Positions 36,201 to 45,546 are shown, counted from the stretch's first letter. The stretch is 64,000 nt of DNA from Aeromicrobium erythreum (GCF_001509405.1 NZ_CP011502.1:2294001-2358000), one strand, 5' to 3'. Program-made: numbers and translations. Notes: a model not told the origin generated them from the sequence alone.

Positions 36201-37802
36201 ATGTCCTCCCCCACCGTGCTCGCCGAGGCCGCCCGCCGTCGCACCTTCGCCGTGATCTCCCACCCCGACGCCGGCAAGTCGACGCTCACCGAGGCGCTCG
36301 CCCTGCACGCACGCGTGATCTCCGAGGCCGGCGCCACGCACGGCAAGGCCGGCCGCCGCGCCACCGTCTCGGACTGGATGGAGATGGAGAAGGAGCGCGG
36401 CATCTCGATCTCGTCCACCGCGCTGCAGTTCGAGCACCGCGGGCACGTGGTCAACCTGGTCGACACCCCCGGTCACGCCGACTTCTCCGAGGACACCTAC
36501 CGCGTGCTGAGCGCGGTCGACTTCGCCGTCATGCTGCTCGACGGCGCGAAGGGCCTGGAGCCGCAGACGCTGAAGCTGTTCGACGTCTGCCACCGCAGCG
36601 GCATCCCGGTGATCACCGTCGTCAACAAGTGGGACCGCCCGGGCCTCGACCCGCTCGAGCTGCTCGACCAGATCCAGCAGCGCATCGACATCCGGCCCAC
36701 GCCGCTCACCTGGCCGATCGGCATCGCGGGCGACTTCCGCGGCGTGCTCGACCGTCGGCTCGGGCACGCGGTCGAGTACGAGCGCACGTCGGGCGGCGCG
36801 ACCATCGCCGGTGAGACGGTGCACTCCCCCGACGACGCGTCGACCGTCTTCGGCGACGCGTGGGAGGAGGCGGTCGGCGGGCACGAGCTGCTCGCCGCCG
36901 ACGGCGCCGACCACGACCCCGAGGAGTTCCTCGCCGGACGCACCACGCCCGTGCTCTTCGCGGCGGCGGCGCTGAACTTCGGCGTCACGCAGCTGCTCGA
37001 CGTGATGCTCGAGCTGGCGCCCGCACCGCGCCCCCGCCTCGACGCGCAGGGCGAGCCGCGCGCCGTCGACTCCCCCTTCAGCGCCTTCGTGTTCAAGATC
37101 CAGGCGGGCATGAACACCGCCCACCGCGACCACGTCGCCTTCGCCCGGATCTGCTCGGGCGTCTTCGAGCGCGGCGAGGTCGTGCAGCACACGCAGGGCG
37201 GGCGACCGTTCGCCACCAAGTACGCGCAGAACCTCTTCGGACGCGACCGCGAGACCACCGACCTCGCCTACCCCGGCGACGTGATCGGACTGGTCAACGC
37301 CTCCCAGCTCGGCATCGGCGACACCCTCTACCTCGGGCCGAAGGTCGAGTACCCGCCGATCCCGCAGTTCGCGCCCGAGCACTTCGCGACGATCAGCGCC
37401 CGCGACACGTCGCGGTTCAAGCAGTTCCGGCGCGGCATCGAGCAGCTCGACCGCGAGGGCGTCGTGCAGGTGCTCCGCTCGACGCTGCGCGGCGACCAGT
37501 CGCCGGTGCTCGCGGCCGTCGGGCCGATGCAGTTCGAGGTGGTCACCGACCGGCTGCAGCGCGAGTTCAACGCCGAGACCCGCCTCGACTTCCTGCCCTA
37601 CACGCTGGCTCGACGCATCCAGCCCGCCGACCGCGAGACGCTCGCCGGCATCAACGGCGTCGAGACGTTCGAGCGCAGCGACGGCACGGCGCTCGCGGTG
37701 TTCAGCGACCGCTGGCGCCTGCAGTTCGTCTCGCGCCAGCACCCCGACATCACGTTCGAGTCGCTGTCGGCCGACGTCGACGACCGCGCGCCACTGTCCT
37801 GA
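36201..37802 (+). CDS. prfC: peptide chain release factor 3
   Basis: Translational GTPase of 533 aa that recycles RF1/RF2 after peptide release. G1 is SHPDAGKST, G3 is DTPGHADFS, G4 is NKWD. The RF3-specific MEMEKERGISI switch and the FKQFRRGIEQLDREGVVQVL and VLAAVGPMQFEV segments are visible. The longer open frame upstream is antisense to the neighbouring gene; the ATG at 36201 begins the conserved N-terminus and follows TAAGGT (36188-36193) by seven bases. Confidence 0.95.
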   Translation: MSSPTVLAEAARRRTFAVISHPDAGKSTLTEALALHARVISEAGATHGKAGRRATVSDWMEMEKERGISISSTALQFEHRGHVVNLVDTPGHADFSEDTYRVLSAVDFAVMLLDGAKGLEPQTLKLFDVCHRSGIPVITVVNKWDRPGLDPLELLDQIQQRIDIRPTPLTWPIGIAGDFRGVLDRRLGHAVEYERTSGGATIAGETVHSPDDASTVFGDAWEEAVGGHELLAADGADHDPEEFLAGRTTPVLFAAAALNFGVTQLLDVMLELAPAPRPRLDAQGEPRAVDSPFSAFVFKIQAGMNTAHRDHVAFARICSGVFERGEVVQHTQGGRPFATKYAQNLFGRDRETTDLAYPGDVIGLVNASQLGIGDTLYLGPKVEYPPIPQFAPEHFATISARDTSRFKQFRRGIEQLDREGVVQVLRSTLRGDQSPVLAAVGPMQFEVVTDRLQREFNAETRLDFLPYTLARRIQPADRETLAGINGVETFERSDGTALAVFSDRWRLQFVSRQHPDITFESLSADVDDRAPLS

Positions 37803-37827
37803 GGGTCCGCCGGACCGGCACCCTCCG

Positions 37828-38430
37828 TCAGGAGCGCCGGTGCCAGGCAGGCCAGCGGTGCGGCTCGTCGGGGAGCTCCGCGGGGAACGGTGCCTTGTGG
37901 TTCCACCACCCGCCGTCGTGCCCGAGGGGACCCTCGATCCGTTGGTGGATCGTCCAGGCGGCGCTCCCGTCGCGCGCAGGGACCTCGCGCCACTCGCTCA
38001 GACGCCCCTCGACGATCGACAGCACCGTGTGCTCCAGGTCGTCGAGGAGGTCTGCCACGTCGTCGTCGCACGCGTCGCAGCCGCAGTCGGGCCAGATGTC
38101 CTCGAAACGGAAGCCCGCTGCGACCCTCGCGTCCGGCAGCGGTCCACCACCGATCTGCAGCCGCAGCACGGCTCCCCCGCCGGCAGGGGTCAGCACCGTC
38201 GTCGGTCGACCGTCGACCACGTCGTCGCGCCGCTCCACCTCGTAGGTGGCCACCAGGTGCTCGAGCAGCGCGCGAGCCACCGCGACGACCGGCTCGAACC
38301 GCTCGGGGTGGGCGCAGCGGCTGTAGGCCTCCTCAGGCGGGTCGCCCTGCAGGGTGCCATAGGGCACCGGACGACCCTCGTCGTCGAGGAACGTCGCGAT
38401 CTCGACGTCGGGCCTGCGGTACGCGCTCAC
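37828..38430 (-). CDS. DUF6226-like protein
   Basis: Protein of about 200 aa with a conserved centre FEDIWPDCGCDACDDDV and a C-terminal GGWWNHKAPFP. The CGCDxC cluster suggests metal binding. I associate it with DUF6226 but not firmly. Two GTG starts are possible, 38448 and 38430; the second begins SAYRRP and is preferred. Convergent with prfC. Confidence 0.65.
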   Translation of the reverse strand: MSAYRRPDVEIATFLDDEGRPVPYGTLQGDPPEEAYSRCAHPERFEPVVAVARALLEHLVATYEVERRDDVVDGRPTTVLTPAGGGAVLRLQIGGGPLPDARVAAGFRFEDIWPDCGCDACDDDVADLLDDLEHTVLSIVEGRLSEWREVPARDGSAAWTIHQRIEGPLGHDGGWWNHKAPFPAELPDEPHRWPAWHRRS

Positions 38431-38711
38431 GACGGCTGATCCTGGCACGCGACCCGGGCGACGAGCACCTCATTTTCCGAGAGGCCCGGGCCGTCGGTCC
38501 CGGGCGCACCGCGACGTTCCGAGGACCTTGGTCCCTGGGGAGCGGGACTGCCCGTCCGTAGCCTGGTGCACGACACGAGGCCGGGTGGGCGGTGTCTCGC
38601 GCCAGGGGTCGAGACAGCGCGCGGTCGGCGCGGATCCGAGACCGCGCCGACCGTCGCCCCGCTGGGCCGTCGCCCAGGTCAGGCAGTCGCGTCAGGGACG
38701 CGACGCCGGGT
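38431..38711. promoter_or_regulatory. intergenic region with hairpins and DosR-like boxes
   Basis: About 280 bases without a gene. It has a 12-base perfect stem (38622-38633 with 38642-38653), likely the terminator of the SRPBCC gene, and aggaccttggtccct (38522-38536) followed by gggactgcccgtcc (38544-38557), which resemble DosR/DevR boxes upstream of the DUF6226 gene. Confidence 0.4.
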
Positions 38712-39170
38712 TCAGGGTCGCTCGACCTCGCCGCGCCACGCGCCGGTCGGCTCGCCGCCGCGACGCTCGATGAACTCCTTGAACCGCTGGAGGTCACCAC
38801 GGGTGCGTCGGTCGAGCAGGCCCGCCTTGTCGGCGACCTCCTCGACGAAGCCGTCGGGGTCGACGTCCATCTGCACCGTCACGCGTGTGGCGTGGTCCGA
38901 GAGCCGGTGGAACGTGACGACGCCGGCGTGCTCCGGCCCGCTGTCGGACGTCCACGCGACGCGCTCGTCGGGGTGCTGCTCGGTGACCGTCGCGTCGAAC
39001 TCGCGCGTGACGGGTCCGACCTTGACCACCCAGTGCAGATGGGTGTCGTCGATCTGGTCGATGCGCTCGACGCCCTCCATGAAGGCCGGGAAGTCCTCGA
39101 ACTGGGTCCACTGGTCGTACGCGGTGCGCACGTCGACGTCGACGTCGACGGACTCGGTGATCGTGCTCAT
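38712..39170 (-). CDS. SRPBCC (polyketide cyclase/START-like) protein
   Basis: Protein of 152 aa with the SRPBCC pattern: N-terminal ESVDVDVDVRTAYDQWTQFEDFPAFMEGVERI, a central HLHWVVK strand and C-terminal amphipathic helix with RFKEFIERR. These bind hydrophobic ligands; some members are induced under stress. Ligand unknown. An agaggac site precedes the ATG. Confidence 0.85.
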   Translation of the reverse strand: MSTITESVDVDVDVRTAYDQWTQFEDFPAFMEGVERIDQIDDTHLHWVVKVGPVTREFDATVTEQHPDERVAWTSDSGPEHAGVVTFHRLSDHATRVTVQMDVDPDGFVEEVADKAGLLDRRTRGDLQRFKEFIERRGGEPTGAWRGEVERP

Positions 39171-39249
39171 GGGCTGTCCTCTCGCAGAAGGCTGTACCCA
39201 TCAGTGCTACCCGTCCCGCGCGCCGTCGAAACGGCGCACGGGACGCGGA

Positions 39250-39396
39250 TCAGCTCAAGATGCTGACGCCTCCCGGGCCGACGAGCAGCGCGACGACGAT
39301 CAGCACCGCGCCCCAGAGGATGTCGCCGCGGATGATGCGCAGCACGCCGAAGATGCCGATCACGACGGCGGCGATCCACAGGATGGTGTCCCACAT
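39250..39396 (-). CDS. small membrane protein with GPGG motif
   Basis: Protein of 48 aa, two hydrophobic segments and a C-terminal LLVGPGGVSIL. Matches the small actinobacterial GPGG-motif membrane proteins; function unknown. A gggag ribosome site precedes the ATG. The much longer open frame around it is antisense to the next gene. Confidence 0.72.
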   Translation of the reverse strand: MWDTILWIAAVVIGIFGVLRIIRGDILWGAVLIVVALLVGPGGVSILS

Positions 39397-39517
39397 GATG
39401 GTGCTCCCTCCCGTCGGCCCCGGGTGGGCCGAACGTCCCGCCACCGTAGGACCGCGCCGCGCGGCTCGCACCTGGAGCGCGAGACGCTCCGCGCCGGCCG
39501 GGTGGGAGGATGACGGG

Positions 39518-40552
39518 ATGCGCGCCATCGTCCTCGACGCCGTCCGCGCGGACCCCCAGGTCCGCGACGTCCCCGCCCCCACGGCACCGGCCGGCGGCGT
39601 CGTCGTGGAGGTCCGCGCGACCGGCCTGTGCCGCAGCGACTGGCACGCGTGGGCCGGGCACGAGGACCTCGTCTTCCCGCACGTCCCGGGGCACGAGCTG
39701 GCGGGAGTCGTCTCCGAGGTCGGCACCGGTGTCACCCGGTGGGCCGTGGGCGACCGCGTGACCACGCCGTTCGTGTGCGGCTGCGGCCGGTGCTCGTGGT
39801 GCCGTGGAGGCGACGCACAGGTGTGCCCCGACCAGCAGCAGCCCGGGTTCACGCACTGGGGCTCGTTCGCGCAGCACGTCGCGCTCCACGCCGCCGACAC
39901 CAACCTCGTGGCGGTGCCCGACGACGTCGAGCTGGCCACCGCCGCGGCACTCGGCTGCCGGTTCGCGACCGCCTACCGCGCGCTGGTGGCACGGGCCCGC
40001 GTGGCGGCCGACGAGTGGGTCGTCGTGGTCGGGGCCGGCGGCGTCGGACTGAGCGCCGTGATGATCGCCCGGGCCCTCGGGGCGCGGGTGGTGGCCGTCG
40101 ACCGCACGACCGCGGCGCTCGACGTCGCGCGTCGACTCGGCGCCGACCACACCCTGCTCGCCGGTGACGACGTCGAGGCCGCGGTCGCGGAGCTCACCGG
40201 CGGAGGCGCCCACGTGTCCGTCGACGCCGTCGGCAGCGAGGCGACCAGCGCGACGGCCCTCCTGAGCCTGCGCCGGCGTGGCCGTCTCGTGCAGGTCGGC
40301 CTGCTGCCCGGCGTCGAGGGGCACCCGCGGGTGCCGATGGAGCGCGCGATCGCGTGGGAGCTCGACCTGCTGGGCAGCCACGGCATGGCCGCCAGCGACT
40401 ACCCGGAGATGATGACGCTCGTCGCCGAGGGGCGGCTGCGTCCGGACCTGCTGCTCGAGCGCACCGTCGACCTCGACACGGCCGCCGCGCTGCTGCCGAC
40501 GTTCGACACCGCGACCGTCGCGGGCCTGACGATCATCGACCCCTGGCGCTGA
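39518..40552 (+). CDS. zinc-dependent alcohol dehydrogenase (MDR superfamily)
   Basis: Medium-chain dehydrogenase of 344 aa. Catalytic zinc ligands are in TGLCRSDWHAW and PGHELAG; structural zinc cysteines are in CGCGRCSWCRGGDAQVC; the NAD(P)-binding motif is GAGGVGLSA. Complete and probably active; substrate unknown. ATG preceded by gggagg. Monocistronic between two opposing genes. Confidence 0.92.
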   Translation: MRAIVLDAVRADPQVRDVPAPTAPAGGVVVEVRATGLCRSDWHAWAGHEDLVFPHVPGHELAGVVSEVGTGVTRWAVGDRVTTPFVCGCGRCSWCRGGDAQVCPDQQQPGFTHWGSFAQHVALHAADTNLVAVPDDVELATAAALGCRFATAYRALVARARVAADEWVVVVGAGGVGLSAVMIARALGARVVAVDRTTAALDVARRLGADHTLLAGDDVEAAVAELTGGGAHVSVDAVGSEATSATALLSLRRRGRLVQVGLLPGVEGHPRVPMERAIAWELDLLGSHGMAASDYPEMMTLVAEGRLRPDLLLERTVDLDTAAALLPTFDTATVAGLTIIDPWR

Positions 40553-40553
40553 C

Positions 40554-41036
40554 TCAGCCGCTGCGGCGCTCCCACAGGAGCTGCGAGCCGGCCTCGGCGC
40601 CGACGTCGTGGACGCGCTGCAGGTTGCGCCCGCCCCGCTCGAACGTGGCGTGCACCGCTGAGGGCACCTCCGGCCACGGCACGGGGTCGTCCAGCCAACG
40701 GCAGTCGCGGACGTGCTGGAGGTCGAGCGTCGCCGCATCGGCCGACGGGTCGAAGTGCCAGTCGCCGGTCACCCGACCGAGCCACAGCTCGCCCGCGACG
40801 TCGCGGGTCCAGGCGAACGCGCCCCGCTCCACCGCCGCGAACCGACCGAGGCGCGCGGCCGTGCGGTCGCCGTGACGTCGTGCCACCTGCGCGACCGCGT
40901 CGTCGAGGTCCGCCGGCAGCTCTGGCAGCCGGCCGCCGACCCCGACGAGACCACGCCGCAGCGCGTGCGCGACGGCTGCGGCGTGGTCGACGTCGTCGTC
41001 ACGCGAGCGCAGCGGCGCCCGCAGGACGACGACCAT
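40554..41036 (-). CDS. hypothetical protein
   Basis: Protein of 160 aa. N-terminal basic/helical half, then a beta-rich segment GELWLGRVTGDWHFDP and VPSAVHATFERGGRNLQRV. The second half looks like a small PUA/EVE-like barrel, but that is a guess. No clear ribosome site. It converges with the dehydrogenase one base apart. Confidence 0.6.
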   Translation of the reverse strand: MVVVLRAPLRSRDDDVDHAAAVAHALRRGLVGVGGRLPELPADLDDAVAQVARRHGDRTAARLGRFAAVERGAFAWTRDVAGELWLGRVTGDWHFDPSADAATLDLQHVRDCRWLDDPVPWPEVPSAVHATFERGGRNLQRVHDVGAEAGSQLLWERRSG

Positions 41037-41051
41037 CGTGGGTCGGTTCCG

Positions 41052-41270
41052 TCAGCCGAGCACCGAGGAGGCGTCGACGTCGCCGTCGGCCGACTCGATG
41101 GCCTCGGCCAGGGCGGTCACGTGCGCGTCCTCGAGGCTCACGTCGGCCTCGTCGAGGCCCTTGCGCAGCTCGGTCTCGACGGTCCCCTCGGGAGCACCGT
41201 CCTGGTAGGCGCCGACGCGGTCGACGACGTTCTGGATCGCTTCGAGCTTCTCGGGAGTCAGATCAGTCAT
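41052..41270 (-). CDS. small acidic hypothetical protein
   Basis: Acidic helical protein of 72 aa (MTDLTPEKLEAIQ...DASSVLG). No family known to me. The ATG follows TAGCGT (41278-41283) by seven bases, which supports it as a real leaderless gene despite its size; a long overlapping frame is spurious. Confidence 0.65.
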   Translation of the reverse strand: MTDLTPEKLEAIQNVVDRVGAYQDGAPEGTVETELRKGLDEADVSLEDAHVTALAEAIESADGDVDASSVLG

Positions 41271-41341
41271 GACCGTGACGCTACGCAAGACCGGCCGATC
41301 CGCATCCCGATCAGTCGCGCCGGCGCCGAGGAGCCTCGCGC

Positions 41342-41878
41342 CTAGCGGACGCTGCAGTCGACCGACCCGGCGCGCTGCGCGGACGCGACGGTCCTGCCGT
41401 CGCGGCGGATCTCGCACGAGATCACCGTGGTCGGAGTCGCGGCCCGCGCGTCGATCCCGACGACCGACGCCCTCGAGGAGAACGTGATCGAGTCTCCCCT
41501 GTCCCACCTCCTGCGCTCCTGGTCGGCGTCCTTCCTGACGACCACGTCGACCGGTTCGGGCGAGTCGACCGTGAGCGTGTACGACGCGGACGTGCCCAGG
41601 GCGTCGGCTGCCAGCACGACGGCGACGGTGGCGACCGGGCTGAGGATCGACAGCGCGGACAGCACGACGGCGGCCACCCGGCTGGGTCGAGCGGCGGCTG
41701 CTGTCTCCCTGACCGCGAGCGCTAGCGCCACCAGGCCGAGCGCCACGGGGACGAGCAGCACGTCGAGACGTGACCACGACGAGAGCAGCCCGGCCACGAG
41801 GAAGACGAGACCGGCGACCGACAACGCCACGCTCGCCAGGCGCTGCCGTGACGCGGTGGGCGTCTGAGCGTCGGACAT
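41342..41878 (-). CDS. membrane protein with extracytoplasmic C-terminal domain
   Basis: Protein of 178 aa. Three hydrophobic segments (about 14-35, 38-57, 67-95) and a C-terminal beta-rich domain (about 98-178) with two cysteines. The layout resembles MmpS-like/DUF4190-plus-MmpS membrane proteins. ATG preceded by aagggag. No functional neighbour. Confidence 0.65.
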   Translation of the reverse strand: MSDAQTPTASRQRLASVALSVAGLVFLVAGLLSSWSRLDVLLVPVALGLVALALAVRETAAAARPSRVAAVVLSALSILSPVATVAVVLAADALGTSASYTLTVDSPEPVDVVVRKDADQERRRWDRGDSITFSSRASVVGIDARAATPTTVISCEIRRDGRTVASAQRAGSVDCSVR

Positions 41879-42042
41879 CGGCTTCTCCCTTCGAGGCGCG
41901 TCGAGCCTACGGCACTCGCCCGACCCGCCCCCGCGACGCCGCGCGCCCCGGGGTGGCAGAATCCTGCCACCCCGGTGGGCCCGGACCCTGGCGCAACCTG
42001 TTGGATGGGTCCACCCCCTCGACCGACGACCGGAAAGCACGT

Positions 42043-42465
42043 ATGAGCCGCATCATCCGCAGGACCTTCGTCGCCGCCCCCGCCGACCTCGTGTGGGAGC
42101 TCCTCCAGGACTTCGCCCAGTGGCATCCGCGGCTGAGCATCTACTCCGGGGGCCCCGAGGCCGACGCCGACATCGTCGTCAGCGTGCAGAGCCAGGACGA
42201 CGAGACCCGCACCCTCACCTACACGATGCCCGAGCCGCCGTTCCCCATCACCAACGACCGCGCGAGCGTGCAGGTGCAGGCGTTCTCCGACACCACGTGC
42301 CACGTCGAGTGGTCGGCGGAGTTCGAGTCCGACCCCGGCATCATCCACCTGCTCGAGGACCAGCTCGGCGACGACGTCTTCAAGCTCGCCCTCGACCGGC
42401 TCGCCACGGCCGCCCATGAGCGCCAGGCGGCCGACGTCGCCGCAGCGGCGAGCGCGTCGGCCTGA
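42043..42465 (+). CDS. SRPBCC family protein
   Basis: Protein of 140 aa: IIRRTFVAAPADLVWELLQD at the N-terminus, FPITNDRASVQV, CHVEWSAEFE, and a C-terminal helix. It belongs to the polyketide cyclase/dehydrase-like SRPBCC group; ligand unknown. The ATG at 42043 begins the conserved strand; the longer upstream frame is antisense. Convergent with the next gene. Confidence 0.82.
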   Translation: MSRIIRRTFVAAPADLVWELLQDFAQWHPRLSIYSGGPEADADIVVSVQSQDDETRTLTYTMPEPPFPITNDRASVQVQAFSDTTCHVEWSAEFESDPGIIHLLEDQLGDDVFKLALDRLATAAHERQAADVAAAASASA

Positions 42466-42468
42466 CCG

Positions 42469-43041
42469 TCAGCCGACGTCGAGGTCGAGCAGGACGCGGG
42501 CGGTCGACGTCAGCGCCCCGCCGGCCTCGCCACGCTCGACGGCGGTGAGGTACCCGCGTCGTCGGGCCTCGGCGACCCGGTTCGTCCACGTTCCGGGGCT
42601 GCCGCCGTGCCGCTCCGCCATGCGCTTGGCCGGCGCCCGCTCGCCCCGCTCGACGAGCCGCGTGTACTCCAGCGCCACGGCGGCCATCGCGAGGTCGTCG
42701 CGGCCGAGTCGGCCCGACCGCTCCTCCAGCAGCCGGCCGACGGTCGTCCGCGGCTCGCTGCCCGGATCGACGCTGCGGGTCGCGAGCCGTCGAGCCTCCG
42801 AGACGACCGCCCCGAGCGGGAGGTCCCGCACGTCGGCGCCCTGGAACGACCGGTCCCCCGCGCCGCGCCGGACGACGAGCTCGCGCATCGCCCACTGCCG
42901 GTGGCTCCCCTCCCGGTGCAGCCGCACCCCCACCGACCAGTCCTCCGCCACCCGCATCGCCACCAGACGCTCACCGTCGTCCGTGACACCCACGGCGTGG
43001 TCGCGCGTGACCTCGTCCAGCAGCGCACCGAGCTCGTCCAT
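42469..43041 (-). CDS. hypothetical protein with C-terminal helix-turn-helix-like region
   Basis: Protein of 190 aa. N-terminal beta-rich domain with REGSHRQWAMRELVVRRG, then a helical C-terminal part in which ERHGGSPGTWTNRVAEARRRGYLT reads like a helix-turn-helix and wing. I do not recognise the family; DNA binding is inference. ATG after ggaggg. It borders the composite repeat element. Confidence 0.65.
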   Translation of the reverse strand: MDELGALLDEVTRDHAVGVTDDGERLVAMRVAEDWSVGVRLHREGSHRQWAMRELVVRRGAGDRSFQGADVRDLPLGAVVSEARRLATRSVDPGSEPRTTVGRLLEERSGRLGRDDLAMAAVALEYTRLVERGERAPAKRMAERHGGSPGTWTNRVAEARRRGYLTAVERGEAGGALTSTARVLLDLDVG

Positions 43042-43546
43042 CGGGACCCTCCGTCGAGTTGAGTGGTAGTGCGTCCACGCTAGCACTGGAGGGGAGTTTT
43101 TCGCCGCTGTGCTGGCTGCGGGGGGGTCTTGTCCTGCTGGTGCGCGGCCTGCCATGGTCGTGACCTTGCTGGTGCGCTGCCGCAGGCGGACTGGGATTGC
43201 TCGTGCGCTGCCGCAGCTCACGCTGGGAGTGGTCTCCGAAAGGGCCTCGACCGGCAGGGGGCCCGGGGGTGGCTTCGGGTCTCGGGGTCTGGCCTGAGCT
43301 CGCCTTTGGATCCACGATTCTTCGTTTCTGCGTTTTCGGGCCGAGATTCTGCGTTTGCGCGTCCTATCGGTGGATCTGCAACCGCAGGAGCGCTCTTGCG
43401 GTTGATGATCCACCGATGGCGGGCGTCGCGCGGGAAGGATTCTTCCTTCGCGTGGAACGGTCCACACCAAGGAAGAATCGTTCGTCACCCCAACGCAAAG
43501 TGCACTCAAGACTCTTCATTCACGCGTGCGAGGCCGAACGCTTCTG

Positions 43547-44625
43547 GTTGGGCTCAACCGGTTGTTGCAAGTAGCCCTTCGTTGAGGGTCTGGGCTGGAG
43601 TCTTCCATCCGAGGGTCTGGCGTGGGCGGGTGTTCAGGCGTAGGGCGATGGCGTCGCATTCGTCCTGGGTGACGTGGCGCAGGTCCGCACCCTTGGGCCA
43701 GTACTGGCGCAGGAGTCCGTTGGTGTTCTCGTTGCTGCCGCGCTGCCAGGGCGAGTGGGGGTCGCAGAAGTAGACGGGCATGCCGGTGGCGATGGTGAAC
43801 TGGGCGTGTTGGGCCATCTCGCGGCCCTGGTCCCAGGTCAGGGACTTGCGCAGCTCCAACGGGAGCCGGGCGATGATCGCGGTCAGCTGCTCGCGGGTAT
43901 CGGCCGCGGTGCGCGAGGTGTTCAACGGCGCCAGGAGCACGAACCGGGATCGGCGTTCGACCAGCGTGATGATCTGGCCCTTGCCGATCCCGCCCAGCAG
44001 CAGGTCGCCCTCCCAATGGCCGGGCACGGCCCGATCATCTGCCTCAGCCGGCCGCGCGGAGATCGAGACCATGCCCTTGAGCTTGCCGATCTTCTCGCTA
44101 CGGGTCTTCGTGCCGCGCGCGACCCGACCGGTGCGTAGATGCGCCGTCAGCTCCCTGCGCAGCTCGCCACGGGTCTGCACGAACAGCGACTGGTAGATCG
44201 TCTCGTGACTCACGCGCATAGCCTCATCGTCCGGATACAGGCTCGGCAACATGGCGGCGATCTGCTGTGGTGACCAGTCAGCCTCCAACAAGCCAGCGAC
44301 CACCGCAGCAAGCTCGCCCACCACCTTGCACGGCTTGGGTCGACAAGCCCGCCGCCGCGCCAACCGCTGCGCCTTGGACGCCCGATAACGGGCAGGCCGA
44401 CCGATCAGCACCACACCGGCACGCGACGAACGCGGACCACCACCACGACGCACCTCACGCGAGATCGTCGCCGGCGAACGACCCAGCACCGCAGCGATCT
44501 GGCCCTGCGTCAGACCAGCCTCCAAACCACGCTCGATCACCCACCGCTCACCCTCGACCAGACGAGAACCAGGCATACCCACCTCCAGTAGTCACATCGT
44601 CTTGCAACTACCGGTTGAGACCACC
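43547..44625 (-). mobile_element. IS30-family insertion sequence
   Basis: Element of 1079 bp with imperfect 25-base terminal inverted repeats; the shared inner part reads ctcaaccggt then gttgcaag at each end (starting 43547 and ending 44625). A three-base direct repeat ctg flanks it (43544-43546 and 44626-44628). It carries one intact transposase gene and sits inside composite repeat copy 1. Confidence 0.9.
43554..44582 (-). CDS. IS30-family transposase
   Basis: Transposase of 342 aa. N-terminal helix-turn-helix (GLTQGQIAAVLGRSPATISREVRRGG), a second HTH (DWSPQQIAAMLPS), and the DDE catalytic region: GHWEGDLLLG, a middle Asp in LTWDQGREMA, and Glu in SPWQRGSNENTNGLLRQYWPKG. Full length, no frameshift, so the element is probably still mobile. 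Confidence 0.95.
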   Translation of the reverse strand: MGMPGSRLVEGERWVIERGLEAGLTQGQIAAVLGRSPATISREVRRGGGPRSSRAGVVLIGRPARYRASKAQRLARRRACRPKPCKVVGELAAVVAGLLEADWSPQQIAAMLPSLYPDDEAMRVSHETIYQSLFVQTRGELRRELTAHLRTGRVARGTKTRSEKIGKLKGMVSISARPAEADDRAVPGHWEGDLLLGGIGKGQIITLVERRSRFVLLAPLNTSRTAADTREQLTAIIARLPLELRKSLTWDQGREMAQHAQFTIATGMPVYFCDPHSPWQRGSNENTNGLLRQYWPKGADLRHVTQDECDAIALRLNTRPRQTLGWKTPAQTLNEGLLATTG

Positions 44626-44886
44626 CTGCGTTCACGACGGGATCCCGTCGCCAACGCAGAATCTTGCGCCCCACCCCAGCACCAACCCACAGCCCGAGAC
44701 CCCAGACCAGCGCCGCCGCCAGCCGCCCGGTCGAGGCCCTTTCGAAGACCATCCCCAGCGAAGGCCGAGGCAGCGCAGCAGCACGGCGAGACCCCCTACG
44801 GCAGCGCACCAGCGAGGTGCGACCCCCCGCGTCAGCGCAGCGGCAAGCACAGACCCCTGCGGCAGCGCAGCGGCAAGGTCACCACG

Positions 44887-45546
44887 TCACCCCGAGTGGC
44901 TGTCCCACTTCTCGAAGCCGAGGACGATGAGGCGCATCTCGCGGCGGGCCTTGCGCTTGATCTCCTCCTCCAGGTCGGGGCGGCCGTCGGGCATCTGCAC
45001 GACCTGCTCTGCGCGGTAGACCATGTTGCGGACGAAGAGGCCCGACGCGAGCTTGACGTCCTCGGCCGACCACGTGTCGAGGTGCGGGAGGCGGGCAAGG
45101 ACGACGGCGAGCTCGGAGATGAACAGCTCGAGCTCGCGCTGGATGGCCTGGCGGACGGCCTCGGAGCCGCTGTTGCGCTCGCGGGCGACGAAGCCGAAGT
45201 GGGCCTTGTTCTGCTTGACGACGCGGACGAGGATCTCGGCGGACGCGTCGATGATGTCGGCGAAGGTCTCGGGGTCGCGCTGCGCGTCACGGATCATCGC
45301 GCGCAGGGTGCCGAAGGACTGCTCGACGAGCGCCAGCCCGAGCTCGTCCATCGCGGCGAAGTGGCGGTAGAAGGCGGTGGGCACGACGCCGGCCTGCCGT
45401 GCGACCTGGCGCAGGCTGGTCTGGGCGAAGCCCTGGGTCTGGCTGAGCTCGAGGGCGGCCGCGAGGATCGCCTCGCGCGTCCGCTCCTTCTGAGCCTGAC
45501 GCGACGTGTCGGCCCGCGCAGCGGACGGCGACGGACTTCCGGACAC
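44887..45546 (-). CDS. TetR/AcrR family transcriptional regulator
   Basis: Repressor of 219 aa with an N-terminal helix-turn-helix (TREAILAAALELSQTQGF, SLRQVARQAGVVPTAFYRHF) and a helical ligand domain. Divergent from the reductase-desaturase operon, which it probably controls in the manner of DesT-like fatty-acid-responsive regulators (inference). GTG start six bases after TAGACT (45553-45558). Its 3' end abuts the composite repeat. Confidence 0.9.
   Translation of the reverse strand: MSGSPSPSAARADTSRQAQKERTREAILAAALELSQTQGFAQTSLRQVARQAGVVPTAFYRHFAAMDELGLALVEQSFGTLRAMIRDAQRDPETFADIIDASAEILVRVVKQNKAHFGFVARERNSGSEAVRQAIQRELELFISELAVVLARLPHLDTWSAEDVKLASGLFVRNMVYRAEQVVQMPDGRPDLEEEIKRKARREMRLIVLGFEKWDSHSG

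Larger units (their letters stand above)
43160..44882. repeat. composite inverted-repeat element, copy 1 (split by IS)
   Basis: Outer ends gtgaccttgctggtgcgctg (43160) and the complement of a closely similar sequence ending at 44882 form long inverted arms. Further in, both arms contain ccgaaagggcctcgaccg. The left interior has a hairpin (gattcttccttcg ... caaggaagaatc, about 43437-43471) and gcgtttgcgcgtcc. Without the IS it is about 640 bases. It matches the element at 56.5-57.2 kb. No protein-coding signal. Confidence 0.8.
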
